From the NCBI GenBank assembly GCA_013375455.1, contig JABXJT010000006.1:45880-109879 (forward strand): 64,000 nucleotides of DNA. Reading direction: 5' to 3'. The first letter of the stretch is position 1, and each line of letters opens with the position of its first letter. Shown here in pieces: positions 25,008-34,244 of this stretch. The stretch is from Candidatus Helarchaeota archaeon (lineage in GTDB: Archaea > Asgardarchaeota > Lokiarchaeia > Helarchaeales > HEL-GB-A). Below the pieces are notes generated by a model. It did no database searches. It saw only the letters and a program-made list of their open reading frames with translations, and was not told where the DNA came from. Both the position numbers and the translations under genes were made by a program.

Positions 25008-26426
25008 ATGCGCGTACTTCTCATCATGCCAAATTATGGAAATTCTCCTCATAATACCAATTTTTGGTTTTACGGCCATATTTTTCCCCCTTTGGGCTTA
25101 GAATACATAGCAGCACATATAGAAGATTTGGCTGAAGTTCGCATAATCGATAATCGTTTAAAATCGGTGAATCTGAAAGTTGTCGAGAAAACTATCAAAC
25201 GATTTCGCCCAGATTATGTCGGAATTAGTTGTAATTTTAGTCCTCAGGCTTATGTTGCTTGTAAAATCGCCGGCATCGCGAAGGAATACGGAGCCCGGAC
25301 CGTTGTTGGCGGGTGGCACCCGACACTCGTGCTTGATGAAATGCTCGATTCCCCCTCGGTTGATATAGTAGTACGCGGTGAAGGAGAAAGCACATTTAGG
25401 GAGCTGGTTCTAAAAAATAGCCCAGTCGGGGTCCTTGGGTTGTCATACAACCATAATGGAAAGCAGATCCATAATCCCGACCGCAAATTGCTCGATTTGA
25501 AACATATTCGACCACCTGCTCGCCATTTTCGTTCCGCAAGCGCAAAAGCATCTTACCATTTCTTTGGATTTCCCGTAGAATGCATTGAAATCAGTCGAGG
25601 CTGTCCATATTCTTGCACCTTTTGCTGCATCCATAATTTTTATAGGCATAGGTACCGGAGACGTCCAATCCCTGAGGTCATTAGAGAATTACGTGGAATA
25701 GCAAACAAGGCTAGCCTTGTTTTCATCGTTGATGATAATTTCGTAGTCGATCGAAAATATGTAATAGCGTTATGCGATGCAATCATTAAAAATGGCATCA
25801 GGACGTTCTTCAAAACCCAAGTCCGCGTCGACTCGATCGTTAACCATCCTGATGTCTTCAAAAAAATGGCAGATGCGGGATTTCTCTACCTATTCTTGGG
25901 ATTTGAAAGTTTTTCGGATCGCGCATTGAAAAAACTCAATAAACGAATCAAGTTTAAGGAAATCAAATCTGCGATCAAGATCCTTCATGATCTTGGTTAT
26001 TTAATTCAAGGTAATGTCATTCTAGGTGCGGATCTCGAGGATACCAAGAAAGATCTCGAAACCACAATCGAGATCGCGAAAACTCTGGATATCGACATGT
26101 TATCTTTTACCCTATTAACAGTCTTTCCAGGAACGGAGTTGATGGAGTATGTCCTAAAGGAAGACCTTTTGCTCACTATGGATTGGCGTGAGTTCGACTG
26201 GCTCGCTCCCACCATCAAATATCCAAACTTAACATCTGACGAGTTGAAGTATTACTTAACCAAGGCTCATAAGGAGATTCCTTTCTTTGATAATCCACTC
26301 AGACGTATTGGAAATTCAATACGCGCAAGGGGTTTGAAATTTTTCTTCTCACGAATAGCCCGTATGAGCCAGATTAAGACGATACCACAAGTATTACAAT
26401 ATTTGATGAAAACAATGAGGAGTTGA
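25008..26426 (+). CDS. B12-binding-type radical SAM protein (A)
   Basis: 472 residues. The N-terminal ~140 look like a cobalamin-binding Rossmann domain (PPLGLEYIAAHI at the start, VGGWHPTL and RGEGESTFRELV). The radical SAM core has the cluster motif SRGCPYSCTFCC, with C199, C203 and C206, then a TIM-barrel pattern (FIVDDNFVV, FLGFESFSD). Such enzymes methylate unactivated carbons or rearrange rings and lipids. The ATG at 25008 is chosen because homology starts there and GTGGG precedes it; the frame extends 45 residues upstream without homology. Ten bases separate it from the next gene. Confidence 0.85.
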   Translation: MRVLLIMPNYGNSPHNTNFWFYGHIFPPLGLEYIAAHIEDLAEVRIIDNRLKSVNLKVVEKTIKRFRPDYVGISCNFSPQAYVACKIAGIAKEYGARTVVGGWHPTLVLDEMLDSPSVDIVVRGEGESTFRELVLKNSPVGVLGLSYNHNGKQIHNPDRKLLDLKHIRPPARHFRSASAKASYHFFGFPVECIEISRGCPYSCTFCCIHNFYRHRYRRRPIPEVIRELRGIANKASLVFIVDDNFVVDRKYVIALCDAIIKNGIRTFFKTQVRVDSIVNHPDVFKKMADAGFLYLFLGFESFSDRALKKLNKRIKFKEIKSAIKILHDLGYLIQGNVILGADLEDTKKDLETTIEIAKTLDIDMLSFTLLTVFPGTELMEYVLKEDLLLTMDWREFDWLAPTIKYPNLTSDELKYYLTKAHKEIPFFDNPLRRIGNSIRARGLKFFFSRIARMSQIKTIPQVLQYLMKTMRS

Positions 26427-26435
26427 TGAAGAAAA

Positions 26436-27788
26436 ATGAAAGGAAAAATTTCCATTATTTACGCGAATAATAATGTTGATCCTTATTTTTATTATCCTCC
26501 TCTTGGAGGTTTATATATTACTTCGTTCCTAAAGCATAAGGGAATAGATGCCTCTTATTATGATTTTACTATCATTGGCAAATGGAGAAAAAAGATTCAC
26601 GAAATCATCGACTCTAATCCAGATGTTATTGGTTTAAGCAGTAATGTGTCAAATTATTTTAATACCCACTTTCTCGCAAGATATATTAAATCCTTCAATA
26701 AAGATATTAAAATAATCGTGGGGGGACCATATCCGACTTCTGTCCCAGAAAAATATCTACGTAATAAAGCGATTGATGCAGTATGCATAGGGGAAGGGGA
26801 ATATACCTTTTACAACTATCTTGTTGAGGGAGATAAAGCCAATGGCTTAATGGTTAAAAAAAATGGTGAATTTTTCTTAACAGACCCTGCATTATGTATT
26901 CAAAATTTAGATGATTTACCATTTCCCGACTTAACTCAAGTAGATCTAAGAAAATATTTTCATCCATTTCAAAAGGGCAAACCGATGTCATCAATAATTA
27001 CTTCAAGAGGGTGTCCTAGTAATTGTACATTTTGTTTTCATGATGTACATGGGTATGATTGGAGAGCCAGAAGTCCCAAAAATGTTATAGAAGAAATTAA
27101 GTGGCAGGTTAGGGAATTTGGTGTTGGAGAATTAGCGTTTTGGGATGATAATTTTACTCTAGATGAAAAAAGAGCTGAAAAAATTTGTGATTTACTGATT
27201 CAAGAAAAAACTAATATACCATTATTTCCCCCAAACGGTATAAGAGCAGATAGAGTCAATAGGGGCTTGTTATCAAAAATGAAACAAGCTGGTTTCTGGT
27301 TAATGGTATTTTCACCAGAAACGGGTGATCCTTCTATCTTAAGTAGAATTAAGAAGGGATTCACGTTAAAACAGATTGAAAAAGTTGCTAGATGGAGCAA
27401 AGCATTAGGTTTTTTCCTTATTTTTTATTTTCTTATTGGATTTCCATTTGAAACGAAAGAAAACGTGCAAAATACTCTTAATTTTATCAAGAGAGTAAAG
27501 CCGGATATATTTCTTATTAACAGATATTATCCAATGCCAAAAACACCTATAGCAGAAGAATACAATTTGACAACAGATGAAGGGCGTGATTTCAAAACTG
27601 TGAAGCTGAGTAAGGGATTCAGCAAATTGATTTATTCGGCATATTTCAATTTTTATTTTAATCCCTTTAATCTATGGAATTTATTGAAACAAGTCGATAA
27701 AAGAAATTTTTTCCTTTCCTTTTTTAGATATTTCAAGGCAGCTATAAACAACTTAGGAAGAAAATTTGATTACTCTTTATCGGATTAA
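26436..27788 (+). CDS. B12-binding-type radical SAM protein (B)
   Basis: 450 residues. The N-terminal domain has the PPLGGLYITSFLK start, the VGGPYP loop and the GEGEYTFYNYL block of B12-binding radical SAM proteins. The cluster motif is TSRGCPSNCTFCF (C193, C197, C200), followed by WRARSPKNV, AFWDDNFTLD and FSPETGDPSIL. A second copy of the same length, about two-thirds identical by eye, lies on the other strand at 35506-36858. The stop codon directly abuts the ATG of the dehydratase-like gene, so the two are surely one transcript. Confidence 0.87.
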   Translation: MKGKISIIYANNNVDPYFYYPPLGGLYITSFLKHKGIDASYYDFTIIGKWRKKIHEIIDSNPDVIGLSSNVSNYFNTHFLARYIKSFNKDIKIIVGGPYPTSVPEKYLRNKAIDAVCIGEGEYTFYNYLVEGDKANGLMVKKNGEFFLTDPALCIQNLDDLPFPDLTQVDLRKYFHPFQKGKPMSSIITSRGCPSNCTFCFHDVHGYDWRARSPKNVIEEIKWQVREFGVGELAFWDDNFTLDEKRAEKICDLLIQEKTNIPLFPPNGIRADRVNRGLLSKMKQAGFWLMVFSPETGDPSILSRIKKGFTLKQIEKVARWSKALGFFLIFYFLIGFPFETKENVQNTLNFIKRVKPDIFLINRYYPMPKTPIAEEYNLTTDEGRDFKTVKLSKGFSKLIYSAYFNFYFNPFNLWNLLKQVDKRNFFLSFFRYFKAAINNLGRKFDYSLSD

Positions 27789-28937
27789 ATGATAACTGGG
27801 AACAAGATGAAAAAACAAACAAATTTATATGAAACATACAACAATTTGCTTGAATTTAAAGAGGAAGGAAAAAAAATCATCGGGGTTATTCCCCACACAA
27901 TTGTGCCTGATGAATTGATTCTTGCTTCAAATTCTATTCCTCTTCATTTTTGTTTAGGAGGGACAGAAGATCAAATGAACTCAGGCCATGCTTACCTCAC
28001 TCAAACAACTTGCGGATTTCAGCGTGTTAATTTAGGTATATTTGAAGAAAGAGAAAGTATTTCCTACCAAATATACGACTTGATAGATGTTGTTATATCA
28101 GGCACTTTTTGTGCTGGCGTTCAAAATACGGGCATGTACCTTGAAAGATATTTTGGAAAGGAACAATATAGGTTAATAATTCCATTTTGTAATACACCTA
28201 ATCCCTTTAACTATTATTTAGAGGAATTGGTTCAGCTTAAAAGATTTTTAGAGAATAAAAATAATGTTATTATATCGAACGACAAGTTAATTGAATCGAT
28301 CAAACTTTATAATAAACTTAGGACTCTATATCAAGAAATAGATAAATTTAGATATCAAGATCACCCCGTAATTTCATTGTCGGATATACAAAATTTAATT
28401 CATCATCTTTATTTGAATGGGCCCCGTTTGAATTTAGAAAAAGTTAATGAATTCCTTGCTTTCCTTAAAAACAGAGGCTTACCAGAAAAAACGGGGTTTC
28501 GAATATTTTTAGCAGGGAGTGGCGTCCTTTTTGAAGATGAGTTAATCTCTCTCATAGAGAATTGTAATTGTACCATTGCGGGCGACGATCTATTTACAGG
28601 ATTTGAATTTTATTCATCACAAGTACAACTTAATTCCTCTGATCCTCCATTTGCTCTAGCGGAGAGGTATTTAAAGCGAAATTTATCAGGTAGAATGATG
28701 CCCAATTCCTATAGAATTAAAAAAATCATTGAAATCTGTAAAAAGAGAAAGATAAAGGGAATTATTAATAATTATCTTAAGTTTTGCGATTCATATGCAA
28801 ATACCACTGACATATTTAAGGAACAAATGAATAAGGAAGGAATTCTCGTTCTAAATTTAGAACGTGATTATTCAAAAAATTCAATCGGACAATTAAAAAC
28901 TAGGATTGAGGCTTTTTTGGAAATGCTGGAGGAGTAA
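27789..28937 (+). CDS. 2-hydroxyacyl-CoA dehydratase / benzoyl-CoA reductase-like subunit 1
   Basis: 382 residues of the HgdB/FldB/BcrC family: GVIPHTIVPDELILASNSIP near the start, TTCGFQR, SGTFCAGVQ and IPFCNTPNPF in the first half (candidate ligands of a [4Fe-4S] cluster), GSGVLFEDELI, and the family's ending QLKTRIEAFLEML. Relatives use low-potential electrons to drive radical dehydration or ring reduction, and need an ATP-splitting activator; I see no activator gene in the window. An internal ATG at 27807 is an alternative start. Nine bases separate it from subunit 2, so they probably form a heterodimer. Double-cubane reductases are another member of this superfamily to consider. Confidence 0.85.
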   Translation: MITGNKMKKQTNLYETYNNLLEFKEEGKKIIGVIPHTIVPDELILASNSIPLHFCLGGTEDQMNSGHAYLTQTTCGFQRVNLGIFEERESISYQIYDLIDVVISGTFCAGVQNTGMYLERYFGKEQYRLIIPFCNTPNPFNYYLEELVQLKRFLENKNNVIISNDKLIESIKLYNKLRTLYQEIDKFRYQDHPVISLSDIQNLIHHLYLNGPRLNLEKVNEFLAFLKNRGLPEKTGFRIFLAGSGVLFEDELISLIENCNCTIAGDDLFTGFEFYSSQVQLNSSDPPFALAERYLKRNLSGRMMPNSYRIKKIIEICKKRKIKGIINNYLKFCDSYANTTDIFKEQMNKEGILVLNLERDYSKNSIGQLKTRIEAFLEMLEE

Positions 28938-28945
28938 AGGTTAAA

Positions 28946-30274
28946 ATGTCAGTGAATCCCCTTCAAGATTTCGCAATGCAATCGGTCATGGATATTGGGT
29001 TGCAATACATTAATGGGCTTAGAATAATCAAAGCAAGTAGAAATGAGGGAAAAAAGATAATTGGAGGTTTTATGCCACCCATGGAATTATGCTTTAGTAC
29101 GGACCAAACCAAACCTATTTGGCTACCCAGGTTCACGGAATTTCCATTTCAAGGTTTATTTAATGCATTTAATAAATTAAACAAATTTAGGGTTCTGGCA
29201 CTTTCTGTAAAAATCTGGAATTTATTTCAAGGTATTCTATCTAAAATTTCATCATCAAAAATGTCACCTAATCTCAATAAATTTTCTAGCGCCTTTTCAG
29301 GTCTGAACCAGATCTCAGAAACCGCCAACTATGACCGGGATTCCTGTATCCAAATGCGTCTTTGCTATGGAGCTTATCTAAAATATCAACATGAATTCGA
29401 CTTACTCATGGGAGGATTTGATGCCAATAATTGTTTATATTTTGCCAAATGCTATGAAAGAATTGGTCGACAAAAGCCTCTCTTTTTTTTTCAGAAGCCA
29501 TATGGAGATAAAAATGTTCCACATGCATTAGAGCTAGTCATCAGAGAATTAGAAGATTTTTTTCAGTTATTGGAAAAATTAACAAATGAATCCATTGATT
29601 ATGAAAAAGTTAAAGAAAAGATGAGGCTCGTGAACGATGTTAAAAAGATGGCTGCTTTAATTTTAAATCGATATTTTAAGAAGGGTTATGTTCCGCTTCA
29701 TTGGCCAGCAAGTGTGTTGCTTCATGGCGCGTTTGTAGATTATTTAAGCGATATCAAATTCTTTCATGAAAAATTGCGGTTATTGATTGCGGAAATTGAA
29801 GCAAATATAAAAAGCGGAACGATCCGCAACTATAAAAAAGAAGATATACCAAGAATCTTGTTTGTTGGTAGTCCTGGCTTTGATCCTGTGTTAGCTCAAG
29901 CCATTGACAATCAAGGGGGCAGTCTTCTCTACATTGACATATTTCCTAACAAATTACGCTATGAACTAATTGATTTATCTGGAGATTTTATCCTGAAGTA
30001 CGCATATTATTTATTGGGCAGGACGAATTTTACAAAAGGTATAGAAAATTCAATTGACTTTTGGATAAGACAGGCAAGCTTACTCCATGTTGATGGTATT
30101 GTTTTTAATGATGTTTGGGGCTGCCGATTCGTTGCACCGAGTTTTAGACTTTTTAAAGATCGCGTGCAAGAAGAATTAGAAATCCCTGTAGTTGGAGTTG
30201 GTTTTCACGAAATGGGCGAAAATGTTGGGCAAATCTCCACTCGAATTGAAGCTTTTATGGAATTAGTCAAGTAA
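28946..30274 (+). CDS. 2-hydroxyacyl-CoA dehydratase / benzoyl-CoA reductase-like subunit 2
   Basis: 442 residues, the larger partner of the preceding gene. Family features are IGGFMPPMELCFST near the start (the P-x-E block), DSCIQMRLCYGAYL and NNCLYFAKCYERIG with cysteines for a cluster, VGSPGFDPVLAQAIDNQGG, DGIVFNDVWGCRFVAPSF, and a closing GQISTRIEAFMELV nearly the same as in subunit 1. A strong ribosome binding site (GGAGGAGTAAAGG) precedes the ATG. Substrate is unknown. The ~50-residue insertion around 75-110 is not usual in HgdA/HgdB and could shape the active site or a partner surface. Confidence 0.83.
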   Translation: MSVNPLQDFAMQSVMDIGLQYINGLRIIKASRNEGKKIIGGFMPPMELCFSTDQTKPIWLPRFTEFPFQGLFNAFNKLNKFRVLALSVKIWNLFQGILSKISSSKMSPNLNKFSSAFSGLNQISETANYDRDSCIQMRLCYGAYLKYQHEFDLLMGGFDANNCLYFAKCYERIGRQKPLFFFQKPYGDKNVPHALELVIRELEDFFQLLEKLTNESIDYEKVKEKMRLVNDVKKMAALILNRYFKKGYVPLHWPASVLLHGAFVDYLSDIKFFHEKLRLLIAEIEANIKSGTIRNYKKEDIPRILFVGSPGFDPVLAQAIDNQGGSLLYIDIFPNKLRYELIDLSGDFILKYAYYLLGRTNFTKGIENSIDFWIRQASLLHVDGIVFNDVWGCRFVAPSFRLFKDRVQEELEIPVVGVGFHEMGENVGQISTRIEAFMELVK

Positions 30275-30326
30275 TTATTAAGCATTTAAAAAAATTATTT
30301 AGGAATGAAAGGAGAGAACTTATAAG

Positions 30327-30569
30327 ATGGTTTCCAAGAAGAGCAAAGTAATATTACCGATAATTATGACAATTTTATTCGCAATTTTTTTTATTCCACT
30401 TACAATATTCTTGATTAGTTTTTCATCGTTTTTCAAGAAAAAAATACAAGACCTCATCCAGCGGTATGGTTATGGAGCGGTCCTTTATACTATTACGAAC
30501 AAGAATATCAATGGTTTAATCAATCTCCTTATTCTCGATTTTAAACAAAAGAGATCAAAAGATGTGTGA
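30327..30569 (+). CDS. Small membrane protein (cassette copy 1)
   Basis: 80 residues with one long hydrophobic segment (about 9-33) between a basic start (MVSKKSK) and FFKKKIQDLIQRYGYG. No family recognised. ATG with GGAGAGAAC ahead. It is repeated at 32096 with the same layout; each copy stands directly before a radical SAM gene, so it may be a membrane anchor or assembly partner for that enzyme (inference). Confidence 0.72.
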   Translation: MVSKKSKVILPIIMTILFAIFFIPLTIFLISFSSFFKKKIQDLIQRYGYGAVLYTITNKNINGLINLLILDFKQKRSKDV

Positions 30570-30584
30570 TTTTATTACAAGGGG

Positions 30585-31976
30585 ATGAATATAGTTACTC
30601 GAATTGCACTGGTTAAAACCTCACAGGTTATCGATGAATACTACAAAATAACGGTTAATGAAGTACCAGTGCCACCACTAGGTTTAATGTATATTGGGGA
30701 GTGTTTGAGGCGAGAAGGCCATAACGTAAAAATTTGTGATCAAGAATCCCAAGGATTATCATCACAAGAAGTACTTAATTGGATCAAGAAAAGAGATCCT
30801 GAGATCTTAGGGTTTGGCCCCTACGTTCAGACGTTACCTATGGCATTAAACATTTCAAAAACGGCGAAGGACTGGAATGAAAACCTAAGGGTTGTTTTTG
30901 GAAATATTATAGGAACCTTTGCTGATAGGCAACTTCTTTCAAATTATCAATTCATCGATTATTGTCTTCGCCGGGAGGCCGAACTAACCTTTCCCCAATT
31001 CGTTAAAATGGTTACACAGAGTGGGAATCCTAAAAATGTGAATGGACTCACCTATCGCGAAAATGGACTGATAAAAAGAACACCTGATCCACCCTTAAAT
31101 CGCGATTTAGATGCACTTCCAATCCCAGATCGGGAAGCTTTAACCGACTTTGACTATAAAGTCGGTTCAAATAAATATACACTTTTGGCAAGTTCGAGGG
31201 GTTGTCCATTCAATTGTAGATTCTGTGCGGTCGGGCTTGTTTCTAATTCAAGGGGTCTTTGGCGCCCACGTTCCTTAGATAACGTACTCGCTGAGTTACA
31301 TTTCCTGCAAAGTCGAGGATTTAAAGAGTTGGGCTTTGTGGATGATGATATTACCATAAACCCTAAGCGAACTCTCAAGTTATGCCAGCGGATGAGAAAA
31401 GAAAAAATTGATATGATTTGGGAATCAGAATCACGTGTAACTCATGCCACAAAAGAGCTCTTACGGACTATGAGATCAGCTGGCTGCACAAGTATTTTAT
31501 TTGGAATCGAAAGCGGAAATCAAAGAGTCTTGGATTACCTTAATAAAAAAATTACTCCATTAAAGTCAAAATTAGCTGTCAAGAACGCTCGAAAAGCAGG
31601 CTTGGAGAATATCGCTGGTTTGTTCATAGTGGGTACACCTCATGAAACTGTTTCAGACATAATTCAGACTATGAAATTTGGTTTGAAGCTTGATTTAACC
31701 TTAGTTATATATCAACTATTGTATCTCCCTATCCATTCAACATTATGGCAAGAAGCCGTAAGGATGGGGCTTATCAATGAGGATCGGGACTGGAACCGTA
31801 AGATCTATGCAACTGACATTTTTCCAGATGTTGTGAGGCGTGAGATTTTAGAAAAGTTACTCGAGTGGGTACTATCAGAGTTCCTTTCGCGTCCTAAATT
31901 CCTTTTAAAGGAAATCTTTAGATCAGCAAAAAGTTCACATCGGCTTCAAATCGCCTTTGATTTCCTAAAAAAATGA
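30585..31976 (+). CDS. B12-binding-type radical SAM protein (C1)
   Basis: 463 residues: N-terminal B12-type domain (PPLGLMYIGECLRREGHNV, KICDQE), then radical SAM core with SSRGCPFNCRFC (C207, C211, C214), GFVDDDITINPKR and ILFGIESGNQR. The C-terminal ~100 residues are helical (PKFLLKEIFRSAKSS). This group includes methylases and ring-forming enzymes such as BchE. Paired with the small membrane protein, and duplicated at 32353. The two copies are nearly the same at DNA level in the middle but diverge at both ends, for instance at residues 14-30. Confidence 0.87.
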   Translation: MNIVTRIALVKTSQVIDEYYKITVNEVPVPPLGLMYIGECLRREGHNVKICDQESQGLSSQEVLNWIKKRDPEILGFGPYVQTLPMALNISKTAKDWNENLRVVFGNIIGTFADRQLLSNYQFIDYCLRREAELTFPQFVKMVTQSGNPKNVNGLTYRENGLIKRTPDPPLNRDLDALPIPDREALTDFDYKVGSNKYTLLASSRGCPFNCRFCAVGLVSNSRGLWRPRSLDNVLAELHFLQSRGFKELGFVDDDITINPKRTLKLCQRMRKEKIDMIWESESRVTHATKELLRTMRSAGCTSILFGIESGNQRVLDYLNKKITPLKSKLAVKNARKAGLENIAGLFIVGTPHETVSDIIQTMKFGLKLDLTLVIYQLLYLPIHSTLWQEAVRMGLINEDRDWNRKIYATDIFPDVVRREILEKLLEWVLSEFLSRPKFLLKEIFRSAKSSHRLQIAFDFLKK

Positions 31977-32095
31977 TTCATTGGAAACTACAAGATTATG
32001 TAGAGGGATAGTAAATGTCTTATTACTCCGTTACTCAAATAATTATTAAGCATTAAAAAACCCTATTGAGGTATGAGAAGGAGAGAACTTACAAG

Positions 32096-32320
32096 ATGGT
32101 TATCAAAAAGAGCAAAGTACTACTGCTAATAATAATGAAAATTATTCTTGCGATGCTCTTAATTCCACTTACATTAGTTTTGATTGCTTCTTCACGATTT
32201 TTCAAGAAAAAACTACATGAACTTTTTAAATGGTTTGGTTATGAACCAGTCGTTTATGCTATGATGACCAATAATGTCAGAGGTTTATTCGATCTTCTTT
32301 CTATGGATTTAAATGAATGA
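32096..32320 (+). CDS. Small membrane protein (cassette copy 2)
   Basis: 74 residues from the ATG at 32096 (AAGGAGAGAACTT in front, as in copy 1). Same plan as the 30327 gene: MVIKKSK, a hydrophobic segment, FFKKKLHELFKWFGYE, then a short tail. An earlier in-frame ATG at 32066 lies upstream of the ribosome binding site and is not used here. Confidence 0.72.
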   Translation: MVIKKSKVLLLIIMKIILAMLLIPLTLVLIASSRFFKKKLHELFKWFGYEPVVYAMMTNNVRGLFDLLSMDLNE

Positions 32321-32352
32321 GATTAATTGATGTGTGATTTTATTATAATGGG

Positions 32353-33744
32353 ATGATTATCATTACTCGAATTGCGTTTGTTAAATCCTCAGCGATATAT
32401 GAGGGGGATCACGTACTGGCGCTTACTGGGGAATCTTGGCCCCCTTTAGGTATGTTATATATTGGGGAGTGCTTGAGGCAGGAGGGGCATAATGTAAAAA
32501 TTTGTGATCAAGAAGCCCAAAATTTGTCATCAGAAGAAGTAATTAATTGGATTAAAAAAAGAGATCCAGAGATCATAGGGTTTGGACCCTACGCTCAATC
32601 GTTACATTATGCATTACATATTGCAAAAACAGTGAAGAACTGGAATGAGAACCTAATCGTTGTTTTTGGAAATCTTTTAGCAACCTATGCTGATAGGCAA
32701 CTTCTTTCAAATCATCAATTCATCGATTTTTGTCTTCGCCGGGAGGCCGAACTAACCTTTCCCCAATTCGTCAAAATGGTTACACAGAGAGGGAATCCTA
32801 AAAATGTGAATGGTCTCACCTATCGCGAAAATGGACTGATAAAAAGAACACCTGATCCCCCCCTAAATCGTGATTTAGATGCACTTCCAATCCCAGATCG
32901 GGAAGCCTTAATTGACTTTGAATATAAAATGGGTTCAAATAAATATACACTCTTGGCAAGTTCGAGGGGTTGTCCATTCAATTGTAAATTCTGTGCGTGC
33001 GGACTCGTTTCTGGTTCGAGGGGTGTTTGGCGACCACGTTCCGTAGATAATGTACTCTCCGAGTTACATTTCCTGCAAAGTCGTGGATTTAAGGAGTTTA
33101 CTTTTGTGGATGATGATTTCACTATAAATCCTAAGCGAGCTCTCAAGTTGTGCCAGCGGATGAAAAAAGAAAAAATCGATATGATTTGGGGTTCAGAAGG
33201 ACGTGCATCTTATGCCACAAAAGAAATTTTACGATCTATGAAGGCGGCTGGCTGTAAAACTTTTATAGTTGGAATCGAAAGCGTGGTTCAAAGAGTATTG
33301 GATTATTATAATAAAAAAATTACTCCAGCAGAGTCGAAATTAGCTATAAGAAACGCTCGAAAAGCAGGAATAGACAATGTTTTCGGCTTGTTCATAGTGG
33401 GCGCACCTCATGAAACCGTTTCAGACGTAATTCAGACCATAAAGTTTAGTTTGAAGCTTGACATGACCGCACCTATATTTCATATCTTATATACGCCTAT
33501 CCACTCCATATTATGGCAAGAAGGCGTAAAGATGGGGGTTATTGATGAGAATCTTGACTGGAACCGTAAAATTTATGCATGTGACGTTTTCCCAGATACT
33601 GTGAGGCGCGACATTTTAGAAAAGTTAGTCGAATGGGCGCTTTTAGAGTTCCTTTCGCGTCCTAAATTCCTTTTTAAGGAAATGCTTAGAACAATAAAGA
33701 GTTCAAATCGGCTTGAAAACATCTTAAATATCTTTAATAAATAA
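32353..33744 (+). CDS. B12-binding-type radical SAM protein (C2)
   Basis: 463 residues, paralog of C1. Cluster motif SSRGCPFNCKFCACG: C207, C211, C214 plus an extra C216 that C1 lacks (it has Val). FVDDDFTINPKR and FIVGIESVVQR follow. The N-terminal B12-type domain differs most from C1 (GDHVLALTGESWPPLG), which suggests a different substrate or carrier. It is the last gene of the plus-strand run before the strand switch near 33.8 kb. Confidence 0.87.
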   Translation: MIIITRIAFVKSSAIYEGDHVLALTGESWPPLGMLYIGECLRQEGHNVKICDQEAQNLSSEEVINWIKKRDPEIIGFGPYAQSLHYALHIAKTVKNWNENLIVVFGNLLATYADRQLLSNHQFIDFCLRREAELTFPQFVKMVTQRGNPKNVNGLTYRENGLIKRTPDPPLNRDLDALPIPDREALIDFEYKMGSNKYTLLASSRGCPFNCKFCACGLVSGSRGVWRPRSVDNVLSELHFLQSRGFKEFTFVDDDFTINPKRALKLCQRMKKEKIDMIWGSEGRASYATKEILRSMKAAGCKTFIVGIESVVQRVLDYYNKKITPAESKLAIRNARKAGIDNVFGLFIVGAPHETVSDVIQTIKFSLKLDMTAPIFHILYTPIHSILWQEGVKMGVIDENLDWNRKIYACDVFPDTVRRDILEKLVEWALLEFLSRPKFLFKEMLRTIKSSNRLENILNIFNK

Positions 33745-33835
33745 TCTATTATAAATCACGAAACTCTGTAGAGGGATAGGCACGGGGAATACCAATCCAC
33801 TCCAATAAGCTTCATAAAAAGGTAAGAGAGTAGGG

Positions 33836-34231
33836 TTATTTTATTTCTTTGAGATAGAAATAAAGGGCTAAAACGGTGTTGTTGATGATGATGGCCATGG
33901 TAATCGAAAAATCAGCCATAAAATTTGGGCTGGAAACTAGTTGAGGATTGAAAAGACTTACGGTATTCGTTATAATCGAGATCATCATCCAGATAATTAC
34001 AAATTCCAAATAAAGTCGTAAATTTTCCCCTTCTGCTCTCATTACCGCCAGTATATTGAAAATCCCTAAGCAAAGGAGAGTTACACCTACACTTCGAGTC
34101 GATACAGGGTCGTAATAGGGGAATCCTAACATACCATAAATTGATTTATAAAATGTTAATGCAGCATATACCAGAGCGGTACCGGCTATTAAGAGAAGAG
34201 CGATCTTATAACCTTTTGAAATTTCAGTCAT
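33836..34231 (-). CDS. Small polytopic membrane protein, unknown
   Basis: 131 residues with four hydrophobic segments (about 9-27, 46-64, 73-93 and 104-126). The loop after segment 1 reads GFPYYDPVSTRSVG. I do not recognise a family. It lies downstream of, and on the same strand as, the MTTase-like radical SAM gene (13 bp gap), so it is probably part of the minus-strand half of the cluster. Confidence 0.65.
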   Translation of the reverse strand: MTEISKGYKIALLLIAGTALVYAALTFYKSIYGMLGFPYYDPVSTRSVGVTLLCLGIFNILAVMRAEGENLRLYLEFVIIWMMISIITNTVSLFNPQLVSSPNFMADFSITMAIIINNTVLALYFYLKEIK

Positions 34232-34244
34232 TCATTTTTTCCCT

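Larger units (their letters stand above)
30267..33790 (+). repeat. Tandem duplication of about 1,769 bp (membrane protein + radical SAM cassette)
   Basis: Unit 1 runs from about 30267 to 32030, and unit 2 from about 32035 to 33790. The small-protein starts are 1,769 bp apart and the radical SAM starts 1,768 bp. The spacer word AATTATTAAGCAT opens both units, and TGTAGAGGGATA closes both. Confidence 0.85.
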
